Source: MED-G116 sp038107835 (GTDB lineage Bacteria > Pseudomonadota > Alphaproteobacteria > Puniceispirillales > Puniceispirillaceae). From it: 64,000 nt of DNA. Below the pieces are notes generated by a model. It saw only the letters and a program-made list of their open reading frames with translations. It ran no database searches and was not told the origin of the DNA. A program made the position numbers and the translations under genes. The stretch covers positions 1-64,000 of the forward strand of contig JAYNHH010000003.1 of assembly GCA_038107835.1 (NCBI GenBank), read 5' to 3'. Shown here piece by piece: positions 1 to 7,558 of the stretch (position 1 is its first letter; every line of letters begins with the position of its first letter).

Positions 1-55
1 GAGCACCCGATTTGTAATCGGGCGGTTGGGAGTTCGAGTCTCTCCACCAGCACCA
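1..55 (+). tRNA. tRNA-Thr (anticodon TGT), 3' part
   Basis: This is the 3' two thirds of a tRNA whose 5' end lies outside the window. The anticodon stem is 6-10 paired with 18-22, the 7-base loop is 11-17, and the anticodon TGT is at 13-15. The T stem is 28-32/40-44 around the loop TTCGAGT, the acceptor strand is 45-51, the discriminator is A52 and CCA is encoded at 53-55. The anticodon reads ACA, so threonine. An integrase relic starts about 80 bases downstream, as expected for a tRNA used as an attachment site. Confidence 0.93.
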
Positions 56-133
56 CTTTCCCCATCACATTATGTGTTAACACATTGAAATTGAAGCGTT
101 GTTGTTCGTTTTGATTGGATGTGGGTAGACCAT

Positions 134-571
134 ATGGTAGACCATTTTAGCACTTACATTTACCAGAAGCGTGGCTTCTATTACTTCTCTCGTCGTGTGC
201 CAAAAGAAGTACAGTATTGCCATGCTAAACAGCGCATCGTGCTTGCTCTGAACACCCGAAGCCGTGCCAAAGCACTCCGACATTCTCAGGTGATATGTCA
301 GCGATTGGATGAGAAGTGGCTGCCTATGCGGCTGGATGCGATGGGGCTGGGCAATGTGCTTGCAAATGATATGAGTACACTAGTTGCCCCTACGCTGTCA
401 GAGGCTGTGCAGACCTATCTGCAGTTAAAGGGTGCGGGAAAACCAAAGACATTCCACAGAGCAGCCATGCGCAACGCACATGCTGTAATAGACATACTGG
501 GCGATAGACCAATCTATGAATACAGCACCGTTGATGCTGGTAAGGTTCGTGATGCATTGATTGGCAGATGA
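134..571 (+). pseudogene. Truncated tyrosine-recombinase integrase (N-terminal part only)
   Basis: The N-terminus contains YYFSRRVPKEVQ and an arm/core-binding region that matches phage-type integrases with a DUF6538-like start. An in-frame TGA ends it after about 145 residues. Everything carrying the catalytic Arg-His-Arg-Tyr set of tyrosine recombinases is absent, and I found no continuation in the other two frames downstream. An upstream in-frame ATG at 119 is possible, but ATG 134 gives a more typical start. Its position just after tRNA-Thr suggests the relic of an element that integrated at this tRNA. It cannot be catalytically active. Confidence 0.75.
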
Positions 572-871
572 CAGGCGTTGGCTTGTTCTATGCACAAACA
601 CAGTCAGAGATGTTCGTTTATCGCTATCAGTTTGGGGAAAGTGTGCAGTTGAGTGATATCTGAGTTTCATCTGAGTTTAGGGTAGCTGCCCCACTGCAAC
701 TGTTATTCATCTGATCCTGAATAACAGTTAAACTGTCTCAGCTGGACTGCATTAGCAATCTCCATGCGCGACAGCCCCAATGCACCAATCCTTGGAGGCA
801 ACATCAACAGGATATGGCCATTTGGATCACAATCAACACGCGATTGTGGGTGATGTGGCCGCACGGAAAAA

Positions 872-1198
872 CTAGCTAAAATCGTACTGAACAACTCCAC
901 GATAAGGCACAATTTTGGATATGAAATTGAATTTATCTGCCGAGTCACTCATAAATTCCTGCCAAATTTTGTCACACGCTACATAGGCGTTCTGATCCTC
1001 ATATTCCAGCCAGTTACCGATTGTGAATTTATCGCCTTTATTGAACACTCTGGACACATAGAATTTTGTCATTCCATTGGCTCTTAGATTATCTGCATGC
1101 TTTTGCATATGCGCTTCAACAAACGAAAAAAAAGCGACCATATCCGCCTCTGACATAAAATCGAGGAGTGTGTAACTCGTGATGACGGCTTTGGACAT
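872..1198 (-). CDS. Hypothetical protein, 108 aa
   Basis: I do not recognise this family. It is a soluble 108-residue protein without signal peptide or membrane segment, rich in aromatic residues. The spacing of predicted helices and strands is loosely like a small dimeric alpha/beta-barrel protein, but no diagnostic motif supports that. The ATG at 1198 is preceded on the minus strand by a purine-rich GGGAAA about 7 bases upstream, which supports the start. It is divergent from the DUF606 transporter, and the shared upstream region contains an 18-bp palindrome that could control both. Confidence 0.6.
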   Translation of the reverse strand: MSKAVITSYTLLDFMSEADMVAFFSFVEAHMQKHADNLRANGMTKFYVSRVFNKGDKFTIGNWLEYEDQNAYVACDKIWQEFMSDSADKFNFISKIVPYRGVVQYDFS

Positions 1199-1287
1199 AA
1201 ATTCACTTTCCCTATTGCTCTGGAGCCAAGACCTATCGCCGCGATTTAAAAAAATTTCATCGCCCGATGTGAATGAACATAGTGACG

Positions 1288-1305
1288 TTGGTTAACGTTA
1301 ACCAA
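1288..1305. promoter_or_regulatory. Perfect 18-bp palindrome, LacI/GalR-type operator candidate
   Basis: TTGGTTAACGTTAACCAA is identical to its reverse complement and has the central CG typical of LacI-family operators. It lies between the divergent genes at 872-1198 and 1478-1921. No LacI-family regulator is encoded in the window, so the regulator and the direction of control are unknown. Confidence 0.5.
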
Positions 1306-1477
1306 TTTACCTGCCTCACTTCCATAACTAATTGCACAGGACCATCGCGAGCAACAGGCTATCTCCCAAACATCGCTGATGTGTTACATCTCGCCATGGC
1401 CAGAGTCGCTGTATCCTGCGGGCGGATATGGTAATCTGCGGGAATTGACAAAGGCTGCGCTGAAAAAGGAGAATAGG

Positions 1478-1921
1478 ATGTCTGGATACGCTCTCGTGAT
1501 GTTTCTGGCGGGCCTTGGCATTCCGGTGCTGGCTGCTCTCAATGCAGCTCTTGGCCGCCACCTCGATGCGCCATTTGGTGCGTCCCTCATCCTTTTTGGC
1601 GTTGCCCTTGTCAGCTGCCTTGCTGTCTCGACAATGCAGGGTGGGTTCTCTCTGGCAAAGGCTGCCGAGGCACCAAAACATCTGTTTTTTGCCGGCTGTC
1701 TCGTTGCCTTTTACATCGTCAGCATTACCTATGTCGCCCCGCGTTTTGGCCTTGGCAATGCCATTTTCTTTGTGCTTCTGGGGCAGCTGTTGAGCGCTGC
1801 CGTTATCGATCATTTTGGGCTTTTCAATGCGCCAGAGGCCCGATTGAGCCTGCTGCGGGTCTGCGGGCTGCTTGTCATGGCGGCCGGCATATGGTTGACA
1901 CAGGTTGCTGCCGCAAAATAG
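1478..1921 (+). CDS. DMT-family transporter, DUF606 (YdcZ-like)
   Basis: This is a small inner-membrane protein of 147 residues with about five hydrophobic segments (roughly 1-22, 32-53, 68-88, 92-112, 124-143). PFGASLILFGVALV and the later GQLLSAAVIDHFGLF are typical of the DUF606 branch of the drug/metabolite transporter superfamily, whose members often act as half-size paired transporters of unknown substrate. The start at 1478 is chosen because AAGGAG lies 8 bases upstream; an in-frame ATG at 1379 has no such site and would add an unrelated leader. The cupin gene follows on the same strand after 77 bases, so co-transcription is possible. Substrate unknown. Confidence 0.85.
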   Translation: MSGYALVMFLAGLGIPVLAALNAALGRHLDAPFGASLILFGVALVSCLAVSTMQGGFSLAKAAEAPKHLFFAGCLVAFYIVSITYVAPRFGLGNAIFFVLLGQLLSAAVIDHFGLFNAPEARLSLLRVCGLLVMAAGIWLTQVAAAK

Positions 1922-1998
1922 GCGGAAGTGCATTCTGGTCAGCCAGTTGAAAGAAGTCTTCGGGAGTATCGGCACTTCCGGTCAGGAGGACAGGGTTC

Positions 1999-2724
1999 AT
2001 GAATAACCAGGGCAACAGCACCGATGAATGTGTCATCGCGGCCTTGATCGGGGCCATAGACACCTATCTTGCCCCCCATCAGGAAACCATATCGGGTGTT
2101 GGCGATGTGCTGACGAAGATTTCATCAGCCACAGTGAGAGGGGATTTTGGCAAAAACAACTCAACACTGCCGTCTCCACAAGTGGATATTCTGAAAACAG
2201 CTATTGGCAATATCAGGGCGCAGACGCTCAAGGCCATCCGTGAATGCCTGATATCAGCCACCGATGAATTGATATGGAGACAGGATGAGGATGAATATTA
2301 TGCGGCAGAGTCTGACCTCGGTGACAGCTACAGAGCCAGCAACCTGCACACGCTTCTGATTGGCCCATCCAACGCCAAATATCATCATCCGGACTTTACG
2401 CTTGGCATCTTTCTGCTAGGGCCGTTCACCCTCTATAGAGATCATTTCCATCTGGCCCCAGAGCTATATGTGAATCTCACACCCAGAACCGGATGGCGGT
2501 TTCAGGGCGGCGAATGGAATGATTACAGCGCTGGGTCACTGATATGGAATGACTCGAATGATGTTCATGCAACCCGTGTCTATGATGAACCCTTTATCTC
2601 AATTTTCTCCTGGACCCGTAATATCAGTTCGCCCTGCAAAGTCTTTGCGTGCGAAGATTGGAAAAAGGTGGAACAGGAACTGAACAACTCAAAGGTGCGT
2701 GACGGTGGATGGGCGAATGCCTGA
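1999..2724 (+). CDS. Cupin protein of the DMSP lyase family (DddL/DddQ/DddW-like)
   Basis: The family cleaves dimethylsulfoniopropionate into dimethyl sulfide and acrylate, using one metal ion held by a cupin motif. This 241-residue protein has that motif complete: H149-x-H151-x3-E155-x-Y157, then H190 in NDVHATRV. Those residues correspond to the metal ligands and the active-site tyrosine described for DddQ. The region from about residue 110 to 210 follows the layout of PF16867, with a helical N-terminal half before it. A strong AGGAGG lies 9 bases before ATG 1999. No acrylate-degrading genes are next to it. The exact subfamily and the substrate are inferred; a related cupin with another substrate cannot be excluded. 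Confidence 0.75.
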   Translation: MNNQGNSTDECVIAALIGAIDTYLAPHQETISGVGDVLTKISSATVRGDFGKNNSTLPSPQVDILKTAIGNIRAQTLKAIRECLISATDELIWRQDEDEYYAAESDLGDSYRASNLHTLLIGPSNAKYHHPDFTLGIFLLGPFTLYRDHFHLAPELYVNLTPRTGWRFQGGEWNDYSAGSLIWNDSNDVHATRVYDEPFISIFSWTRNISSPCKVFACEDWKKVEQELNNSKVRDGGWANA

Positions 2725-2777
2725 TATCTGTTTGCTGCGGTGGCTCTAAGCGGTCATGATCCCGCGCCAGCTACCCT

Positions 2778-3117
2778 CTAGGCCCGGCCATTTTCATGGT
2801 GCTGGACACCACGATCTGACATCGCCGCGGCAATCAGCAGCGTGAAATCGCGCAGCGCCTCCAGCTTTGCCGTCGGCAGCGGGGTTTCATACCGCAGGCG
2901 TTACTGATCTCCTCATCAATGTTCATCACTTTGCCATGAAAGTATGGGCAGGCACACAGAACAGACATTCATGTTCAACATTGATGGTATGCCAGACAAC
3001 GGTCCTTTCCTCATCACTCAGGCCATCAAGCAACCGGGGCCTGATGGGGAAACCATGGGCACCGGCCACGCCTATGGAAATGGCTTCGCTCGGAAAGCCA
3101 CCTCCAAAGCCATGCAT
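2778..3117 (-). pseudogene. Decayed AhpD-like / carboxymuconolactone decarboxylase family gene
   Basis: Read on the minus strand, one frame gives GLSDEERTVVWHTINVEHEC followed by LFCVPAHTFMAK. This carries the CxxC-x3-H core of AhpD-like proteins (ECLFCVPAH). Homology then jumps to a second frame (VMNIDEEISNA, about 2905-2935) and to a third (RYETPLPTAKLEALRDFTLL, about 2820-2890). All three pieces are in the order of one intact family member, so at least two frameshifts have broken it. The C-terminus is also lost. Family members reduce peroxides or act as small decarboxylases; this copy should be non-functional. Confidence 0.7.
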
Positions 3118-3364
3118 CTGAATTCTGGTGATGCACTAAAGGGAGACAAGAGAGGTGGATTGTTCTGCAACCACAAGGTTCAAGTTACATTTGTATAAAG
3201 CACGGAGCAGATCCAACCACCTCTCACCTCTGTAGCCTGCAATTTTCCTGCCAAATGAGATGGAAAGCGGCTGATCCATCAAGGATGCACATCAATGCCG
3301 CGGCGGTTGCACTCCCTATGCTGGCATCGCCACCGGGAAGAGGAGTGTCAATCCACCCATAAAT
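3118..3364. other. Intergenic, no gene seen
   Basis: Between the AhpD-like pseudogene and the XRE regulator I see no open frame with family resemblance, no tRNA and no terminator-like hairpin. It is probably further decay of the accessory stretch. Confidence 0.4.
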
Positions 3365-3394
3365 TTGACAATTCGCAGGGTCTTAGGCTAACTG
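3365..3394 (+). promoter_or_regulatory. Candidate sigma-70 promoter for the XRE regulator
   Basis: A consensus -35 TTGACA at 3365-3370 is followed after 18 bases by a weak -10 (TAACTG, 3389-3394). Transcription would begin about 10 bases before ATG 3411. That fits the absence of a Shine-Dalgarno and would give a nearly leaderless mRNA. Confidence 0.35.
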
Positions 3395-3410
3395 TTCTAA
3401 ATTCGTCACG

Positions 3411-3824
3411 ATGGCGCTTTTAGAAAAATGGGGACGTATCTTGAGAGACACAGTGGACGAAGGCCAGACTTTGGGCGGACGGCTTCAGAATGCAAGAGAG
3501 CGGCAGGGACTGAGCATCAGCGACGTCGCCAAGCTGAGCGGTGTCCAGAAAAAGACACTGATGAATTGGGAGTTGGACAGATCGGAGCCCCGATCAAACC
3601 GCCTCATCCAACTGGCCGGCGTTCTTGGTGTACAGGCAGCCTTTCTGCTGGATGGTCAGGGAGGAGACGCCCCCCTGCCACATAGATCCAAGGATGAAGT
3701 CAAAACGGCACTTACAGATCTGGAGGCGCAACTCGAAACGCTGGCGCGCGATGTTCTGAGAATTGGCGATGAAATTCAACAGGTGACCACGCAGATCACA
3801 CGTCTCAGACAGTCAGACTGGTGA
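3411..3824 (+). CDS. XRE-family helix-turn-helix regulator
   Basis: This 137-residue DNA-binding protein has a Cro/CI-type HTH at about residues 21-76, with GLSISDVAKLSGVQKKTLMN and the following WELDRSEPR as its recognition part. The C-terminal 45 residues form a heptad-like helix (LTDLEAQLETLARDVLRIGD) that probably makes a dimer coiled coil. No ligand-binding or peptidase domain is present. The gene stands alone between a pseudogene and a convergent SOUL gene. Its targets are unknown. The ATG lacks a good ribosome-binding site, which may mean a leaderless transcript. Confidence 0.85.
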   Translation: MALLEKWGRILRDTVDEGQTLGGRLQNARERQGLSISDVAKLSGVQKKTLMNWELDRSEPRSNRLIQLAGVLGVQAAFLLDGQGGDAPLPHRSKDEVKTALTDLEAQLETLARDVLRIGDEIQQVTTQITRLRQSDW

Positions 3825-4005
3825 CACGACAACGGTCCACGCGTAACAGGACAAAAATCAGTCACACTGCAGCCGACTTCTTGTATGTTGCTGGCAAAAA
3901 TGGTTCGGCGCTGGAGCTTGGAACCTACAACGCGTTACCCTCTCCGTCACCAACTCATTGCGCCAAAATGTAATGCATGGCATCTGATGACTGTTGGGTA
4001 CGCTT

Positions 4006-4596
4006 TTACTGCCACTCAATTCTGTACATAGCCTCGTTGCGGCGGAGGAATGGCGGGGTAAAGGGGCCATTGTATGTCGCCCGGATCGCCGGCCCCAGAG
4101 GGGTCAACCCGCTGGCGCGCAACTCATCCAGAAGGATGATCCGGTGTTTTGCAAAATTGCGATCATTCGCCCTGCCCGAATAGCGGATTGCGGCGAAATG
4201 ACCGGAAGCCACCGTTCGGATCGTGACAGCCGGGTCTGTTGGTTCAGGGGCTGTTTCGAGGGTAAATGATGCGGGCAGGAAAAACCGCATGACCATCCGA
4301 TCATCACTTTTTGTCTGGGTCACCGGCGTTGTCATATCAATCTTGGTGGACCGCGTGACAGGTGTCTTCATTTCAACCGTCTGAGCGGTTTTATTGTTAC
4401 CGGAAATGTAACCAAACAATATGCGAAAACCGCTATTCTCACCGCTATAGGCCACTTCGGCGACGACACGCTCGGGATAGTGACGTACTTCAAACACCTC
4501 AGTCCGAAACACTGTCCTGTAGGATGATTCCTCATAGGCCATGGCGGCAGTACAGAAAAAAACCAGAATGGTGGTGGCAAATATCCTTACTGTCAT
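4006..4596 (-). CDS. SOUL family heme-binding protein, exported
   Basis: SOUL/HEBP proteins bind heme or related tetrapyrroles. The 196-residue product begins with a clear signal peptide (hydrophobic 4-16, cleavage after AMA at about residue 20), so it is exported to the periplasm. The family signature is visible in VFEVRHYPERVVAEV near the mature N-terminus, in MKTPVTRSTKIDMTTPVTQ, and in the C-terminal LDELRASGLTPLGPAIRATYN. The length is typical of bacterial SOUL proteins. It is convergent with the XRE gene and not in an obvious operon. The physiological ligand in bacteria is uncertain. Confidence 0.88.
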   Translation of the reverse strand: MTVRIFATTILVFFCTAAMAYEESSYRTVFRTEVFEVRHYPERVVAEVAYSGENSGFRILFGYISGNNKTAQTVEMKTPVTRSTKIDMTTPVTQTKSDDRMVMRFFLPASFTLETAPEPTDPAVTIRTVASGHFAAIRYSGRANDRNFAKHRIILLDELRASGLTPLGPAIRATYNGPFTPPFLRRNEAMYRIEWQ

Positions 4597-4669
4597 GCCT
4601 TCAGTCTATGGCGCGCCTCTTGCCTGTCAAGAAAGACCAGAACTCACGCAACGCCATTGCAGTCGGTGA

Positions 4670-4909
4670 TCAGCGGATCCTATCCTTGATCATCAACCAC
4701 CGATTGTGTGGATTAACATTGGTAGATTTTGAAAACCGCATGGAAATGCCAGCGTTGCTGAGCGTCACCTCACTCCCATCCCGCTTGCATTTCAAAACGA
4801 AATGGTCGATGCCGTTCCACAGTTTCCTTGCTATTACCTCATAGGGCTCGCCCGAAGATCTATCGAAGAAGAGCTCCTGTGATCCGTCTACATTGCTGCC
4901 ATGTTTCAT
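4670..4909 (-). CDS. Hypothetical protein, 79 aa
   Basis: I do not recognise this small soluble protein. It contains GEPYEVIARKLWNGIDHFVL and a short basic C-terminus, with predicted beta strands. The start at 4909 is preferred because GAGGCGGTG lies just upstream; an ATG at 4945 would add 12 residues without a ribosome-binding site. It lies 73 bases upstream of the SOUL gene on the same strand, so co-transcription is possible. No motif allows a functional guess. Confidence 0.5.
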   Translation of the reverse strand: MKHGSNVDGSQELFFDRSSGEPYEVIARKLWNGIDHFVLKCKRDGSEVTLSNAGISMRFSKSTNVNPHNRWLMIKDRIR

Positions 4910-4961
4910 GCTCACCGCCTCAAAAAAACAGGTTGACTGCATCATCCTTGACCAAAATCAT

Positions 4962-4988
4962 GCCAAAAATTCAGTTTGGCCTTTTTTT
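4962..4988 (+). terminator. Orphan intrinsic terminator on the plus strand
   Basis: GCCAAA at 4962-4967 pairs with TTTGGC at 4975-4980 across a 7-base loop, followed by C and seven T. It is oriented for plus-strand transcripts, but no plus-strand gene lies directly upstream. Read from the other strand there is no T tract. Confidence 0.6.
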
Positions 4989-5142
4989 AGAGTGGGCTGG
5001 TGACCGACCACTGACGCAAGCGTGGCCTTGCACTTTTCAAAAATCAAGAGTTTCGATTCCCATTTTGGGTATAAAAGTAACTGGCGGGCAAAGGCCATGC
5101 GGGTCACAGGGCAATCACAGGAAGATGCTCAAGGGAGGCTGT

Positions 5143-5301
5143 CTAACGGCGAAAGAACGGGATTAGAAAAACCAGACAGGCGATCAGAAAAAATACACTG
5201 CCAAACATTGCCCAAAAGCTGCCGATGCTGGCAATGCAGAAGCCAATGGCCGAAATAATGAACAAAATCCAGCCAATCAGATTGATCATGTTGTTTGACA
5301 T
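5143..5301 (-). CDS. Small two-helix membrane protein, 52 aa
   Basis: The frame reads MSNNMINLIGWILFIISAIG, then a short turn, then a second hydrophobic helix ending VFLIPFFRR. The two predicted transmembrane segments span about residues 6-24 and 29-49, with positive charge at the C-terminus. An adjacent in-frame ATG at 5304 is an alternative start. Base composition bias and the strictly hydrophobic pattern make chance unlikely. It lies 47 bases downstream of the cyclic-nucleotide-binding gene on the same strand and may be co-transcribed with it. Function unknown. Confidence 0.65.
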   Translation of the reverse strand: MSNNMINLIGWILFIISAIGFCIASIGSFWAMFGSVFFLIACLVFLIPFFRR

Positions 5302-5348
5302 CATCTAGTCCCAATATGCAGGCTTCGGCCTATTCCGGCATGAGCAGC

Positions 5349-5849
5349 CTAATCAATGCGCGCATGTGTTTCATCGATCTTCTTGCGCAGCAAGATGAGA
5401 CGTTGCTTGATATCCTCCCCAATTTCCGGCCGCTCCGTGCCGGACAGGGCATTTTCCAACGCGCTGGAAATTCGCTCCAATTCATTGGACAGCTCGTTGC
5501 TCTGCTCGTTTGATGCAATCAGCCGCAGCTGTGTCTTGCGGATCAGGGCAGCCACGACAATGTCCTTGCGGCGAATTTCATCGAAATAGTTTTTCGGGAT
5601 TTTCCGGGCGGTGACACCAGCCCCACCGGCAACCACAGAGACAGTTCGCGTTGTCTCCAGCAACAGCGAGGTCTCGCCAAAAATCTCATCCTTGCTGAGT
5701 CGGCTCAGCCGAAGTCCATCGCTGGTCAGAATATCCACCGACCCTTCCATGATGAGATAGGCCTCAAAACCCTGGTCTCCAACCTCGTATACTGCTTCAT
5801 TGCTGTCCCAAATTACGACATCGCCCTTTTCCAACATGGTAAGCCCCAA
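5349..5849 (-). CDS. Cyclic nucleotide-binding domain protein A
   Basis: This 166-residue protein is one cNMP-binding (Crp/CAP_ED) beta-roll at about residues 5-100, followed by a long charged helix (NEQSNELSNELERISSALEN) likely to form a coiled coil. The phosphate-binding cassette reads IFGETSLLLETTRTVSVVA. It keeps the Glu (residue 59) that contacts the ribose and the Arg (residue 68) that contacts the cyclic phosphate, so ligand binding is plausible. There is no HTH, so it is not a Crp-type transcription factor; it may act through protein contacts. A paralogue lies divergently at 6063-6476. ATG 5837 is an alternative start. Confidence 0.85.
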   Translation of the reverse strand: MGLTMLEKGDVVIWDSNEAVYEVGDQGFEAYLIMEGSVDILTSDGLRLSRLSKDEIFGETSLLLETTRTVSVVAGGAGVTARKIPKNYFDEIRRKDIVVAALIRKTQLRLIASNEQSNELSNELERISSALENALSGTERPEIGEDIKQRLILLRKKIDETHARID

Positions 5850-6062
5850 AAAAACCCAATAAATAAAATTCGGCAGATGCTAAACTACAGACCGCAGAAC
5901 TTCCAGTGCGAAGGATAGTTCTGTAGCCTTTTGATGCCGGCATGGTGCCGCCGAGAAGAAAATCAGGATCAATTTTGCACTCGCTATGCAGATCGCTCTT
6001 CTCAAATAATGTTAACGACCCCATCTATACAGAGCTGTTTTGTCGTCAAAAGGCGCTGTCAA

Positions 6063-6476
6063 ATGAGTATTAAATCAGTCAAGCAAATCCCACATCGCAC
6101 CTATAACGCCGGCGAGATCATCTATTCAGTAGATGAGCAGAGTCGAAATGTGTTTTTGATCCACAGTGGACAGGTGGCAATCGAGACCCGGTTGGGATTG
6201 AATGTGGGAATCCTGAATGAGGGTGAAATTTTTGGTGAGGTGGGACATATCACGGCAAAGCCCCGCACTGTCACCGCCCGTGCCAAGACCAAATGTATCG
6301 TCAAGGTGATTGACGAGGACACATTGAAGGCGAAAATGCAGGGCGCAGACCCGATCTGTCTGGCAATCATCCGCGGCCTGTCCATGCGGATCAGCGATGC
6401 CAATGCCAAGGCCGAGCAATATTGGAAAGAGCTCAGCCTCTATAAAGCATTGGAAGCTGACGCATCCGAGGATTAG
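6063..6476 (+). CDS. Cyclic nucleotide-binding domain protein B
   Basis: This is the divergent paralogue of the gene at 5349-5849, 137 residues from ATG 6063. An in-frame ATG at 5931 would add 44 residues unrelated to the family. The cassette is IFGEVGHITAKPRTVTARA, with FGE at residues 57-59 and Arg at 68, the same positions as in protein A. A shorter C-terminal helix (GLSMRISDANAKAEQYWKEL) replaces A's long coiled coil. It also lacks an HTH. The shared 213-base upstream region suggests coordinated expression. Whether it binds cAMP, cGMP or nothing is not shown. Confidence 0.83.
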   Translation: MSIKSVKQIPHRTYNAGEIIYSVDEQSRNVFLIHSGQVAIETRLGLNVGILNEGEIFGEVGHITAKPRTVTARAKTKCIVKVIDEDTLKAKMQGADPICLAIIRGLSMRISDANAKAEQYWKELSLYKALEADASED

Positions 6477-6616
6477 TCTGAACCGCGTGGGCCAACTGCA
6501 GCCCTGACATCCAGCAGAAGGAGGGACAGATCGCCTTCGTTCGCAATGACGCGGAAAATCTGATACCGGCTTTTGGTGGCGAGGCTTTCCCCTGGAAAGG
6601 TGGCGACCTGCAGACA

Positions 6617-7558
6617 ATGCGTCATTTCATCTGCTGTGACGCGCCGCCAGCCCCTGTTGGAGAACGGGTATTGCTCGATTTGCCCGATGGCGACCGTCTT
6701 CTTGCCATGTGCCATCTGCCCAGAGAACAGCCCCGCGGATGTCTCATCGCCGTCCATGGATTGAATGGCTGTATGGATGCACCGCATATCCTGTGGCTCA
6801 TTCCAGCGGCGCTTGCCGCGGGCTTCGCCCTGCTGCGGGTCAATATGCGCGGCGCGGGGCCGGCGCGCGCGTTGGCGCGCAAAACCTACAATGCCGGCAC
6901 CGGTGCTGATCTAATCCCCTTCATCGACTGGGCAAAACAGCATTTCAGAGAATTGCCCCTCTATATGATGGGTCATTCGCTTGGTGGGACAGCCGCACTG
7001 AACATGGCGCTGGACCATCCCGGGGCGGCAGGACGGCTTGCCGGCCTAGTGACAGTGGGGGCGCCAATTGACATGACGGCAACAGCCAGAAAATTCCATC
7101 GCCCCCGCAACTGGCTTTATATGCGCCACATGCTGGCTGGCATGAAACAGATTGTCGCGACCACCCCACATCTTGAACAGCACTATGTCGATGCTGCCAT
7201 ACGGGCCACCACTGTTTTCACCTTTGACGATCAGGTGACAGCACCTCTGGCCGGTCATCGGGATGCCACCAGCTATTACGCCGCAACGAGCGTTCATCAA
7301 CGGCTGTCGCGGCTGACCATTCCGGCTCTGGTTATCCAGTCGACAAATGACCCCTGGGTTCCCGATGAGCCCTGCCTTGCGCAGCCACATGGAAGGGGGC
7401 TGCCAGCCATTGTCGTGACCAGGGGCGGTGGTCATGTCGGATTCCATGATCGAAACGGCAGCTGGTACATCCGGGCAACACTTGCCTGGATCGGCGCACA
7501 GTCAGACCTGCCTCAAACCAGTGACAGCGGCGACAGTCAGGCCGCCGACACGACATAG
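6617..7558 (+). CDS. YheT-like alpha/beta hydrolase
   Basis: This is a 313-residue alpha/beta-hydrolase of the YheT/UPF0017 group. The nucleophile elbow is GHSLGG with Ser121; ILLRVNMRGAG-like sequence (LLRVNMRGAGPA) precedes it. The acid is probably in STNDPWVPD and the catalytic His in GGGHVGFHD near the C-terminus. No signal peptide is seen, so it should be cytosolic. Family members hydrolyse short esters or lipids, but the physiological substrate is unknown. Its 3' end overlaps the convergent GST gene by 22 bases. The start lacks a strong ribosome-binding site. Confidence 0.85.
   Translation: MRHFICCDAPPAPVGERVLLDLPDGDRLLAMCHLPREQPRGCLIAVHGLNGCMDAPHILWLIPAALAAGFALLRVNMRGAGPARALARKTYNAGTGADLIPFIDWAKQHFRELPLYMMGHSLGGTAALNMALDHPGAAGRLAGLVTVGAPIDMTATARKFHRPRNWLYMRHMLAGMKQIVATTPHLEQHYVDAAIRATTVFTFDDQVTAPLAGHRDATSYYAATSVHQRLSRLTIPALVIQSTNDPWVPDEPCLAQPHGRGLPAIVVTRGGGHVGFHDRNGSWYIRATLAWIGAQSDLPQTSDSGDSQAADTT

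Noticed and set aside
2867..3198. Plus-strand frames over the AhpD-like remnant
   Set aside because: The minus strand carries the recognisable AhpD-type sequence, so the plus-strand frames are shadows.
3858..4005. Apparent small frames between the XRE and SOUL genes
   Set aside because: No start signal, no codon bias and no resemblance to a family; an integrase or tRNA remnant was considered but not supported.
5040..5080. tRNA-like T-arm (TTTCGATTCCCAT)
   Set aside because: No matching acceptor, D or anticodon arms around it.
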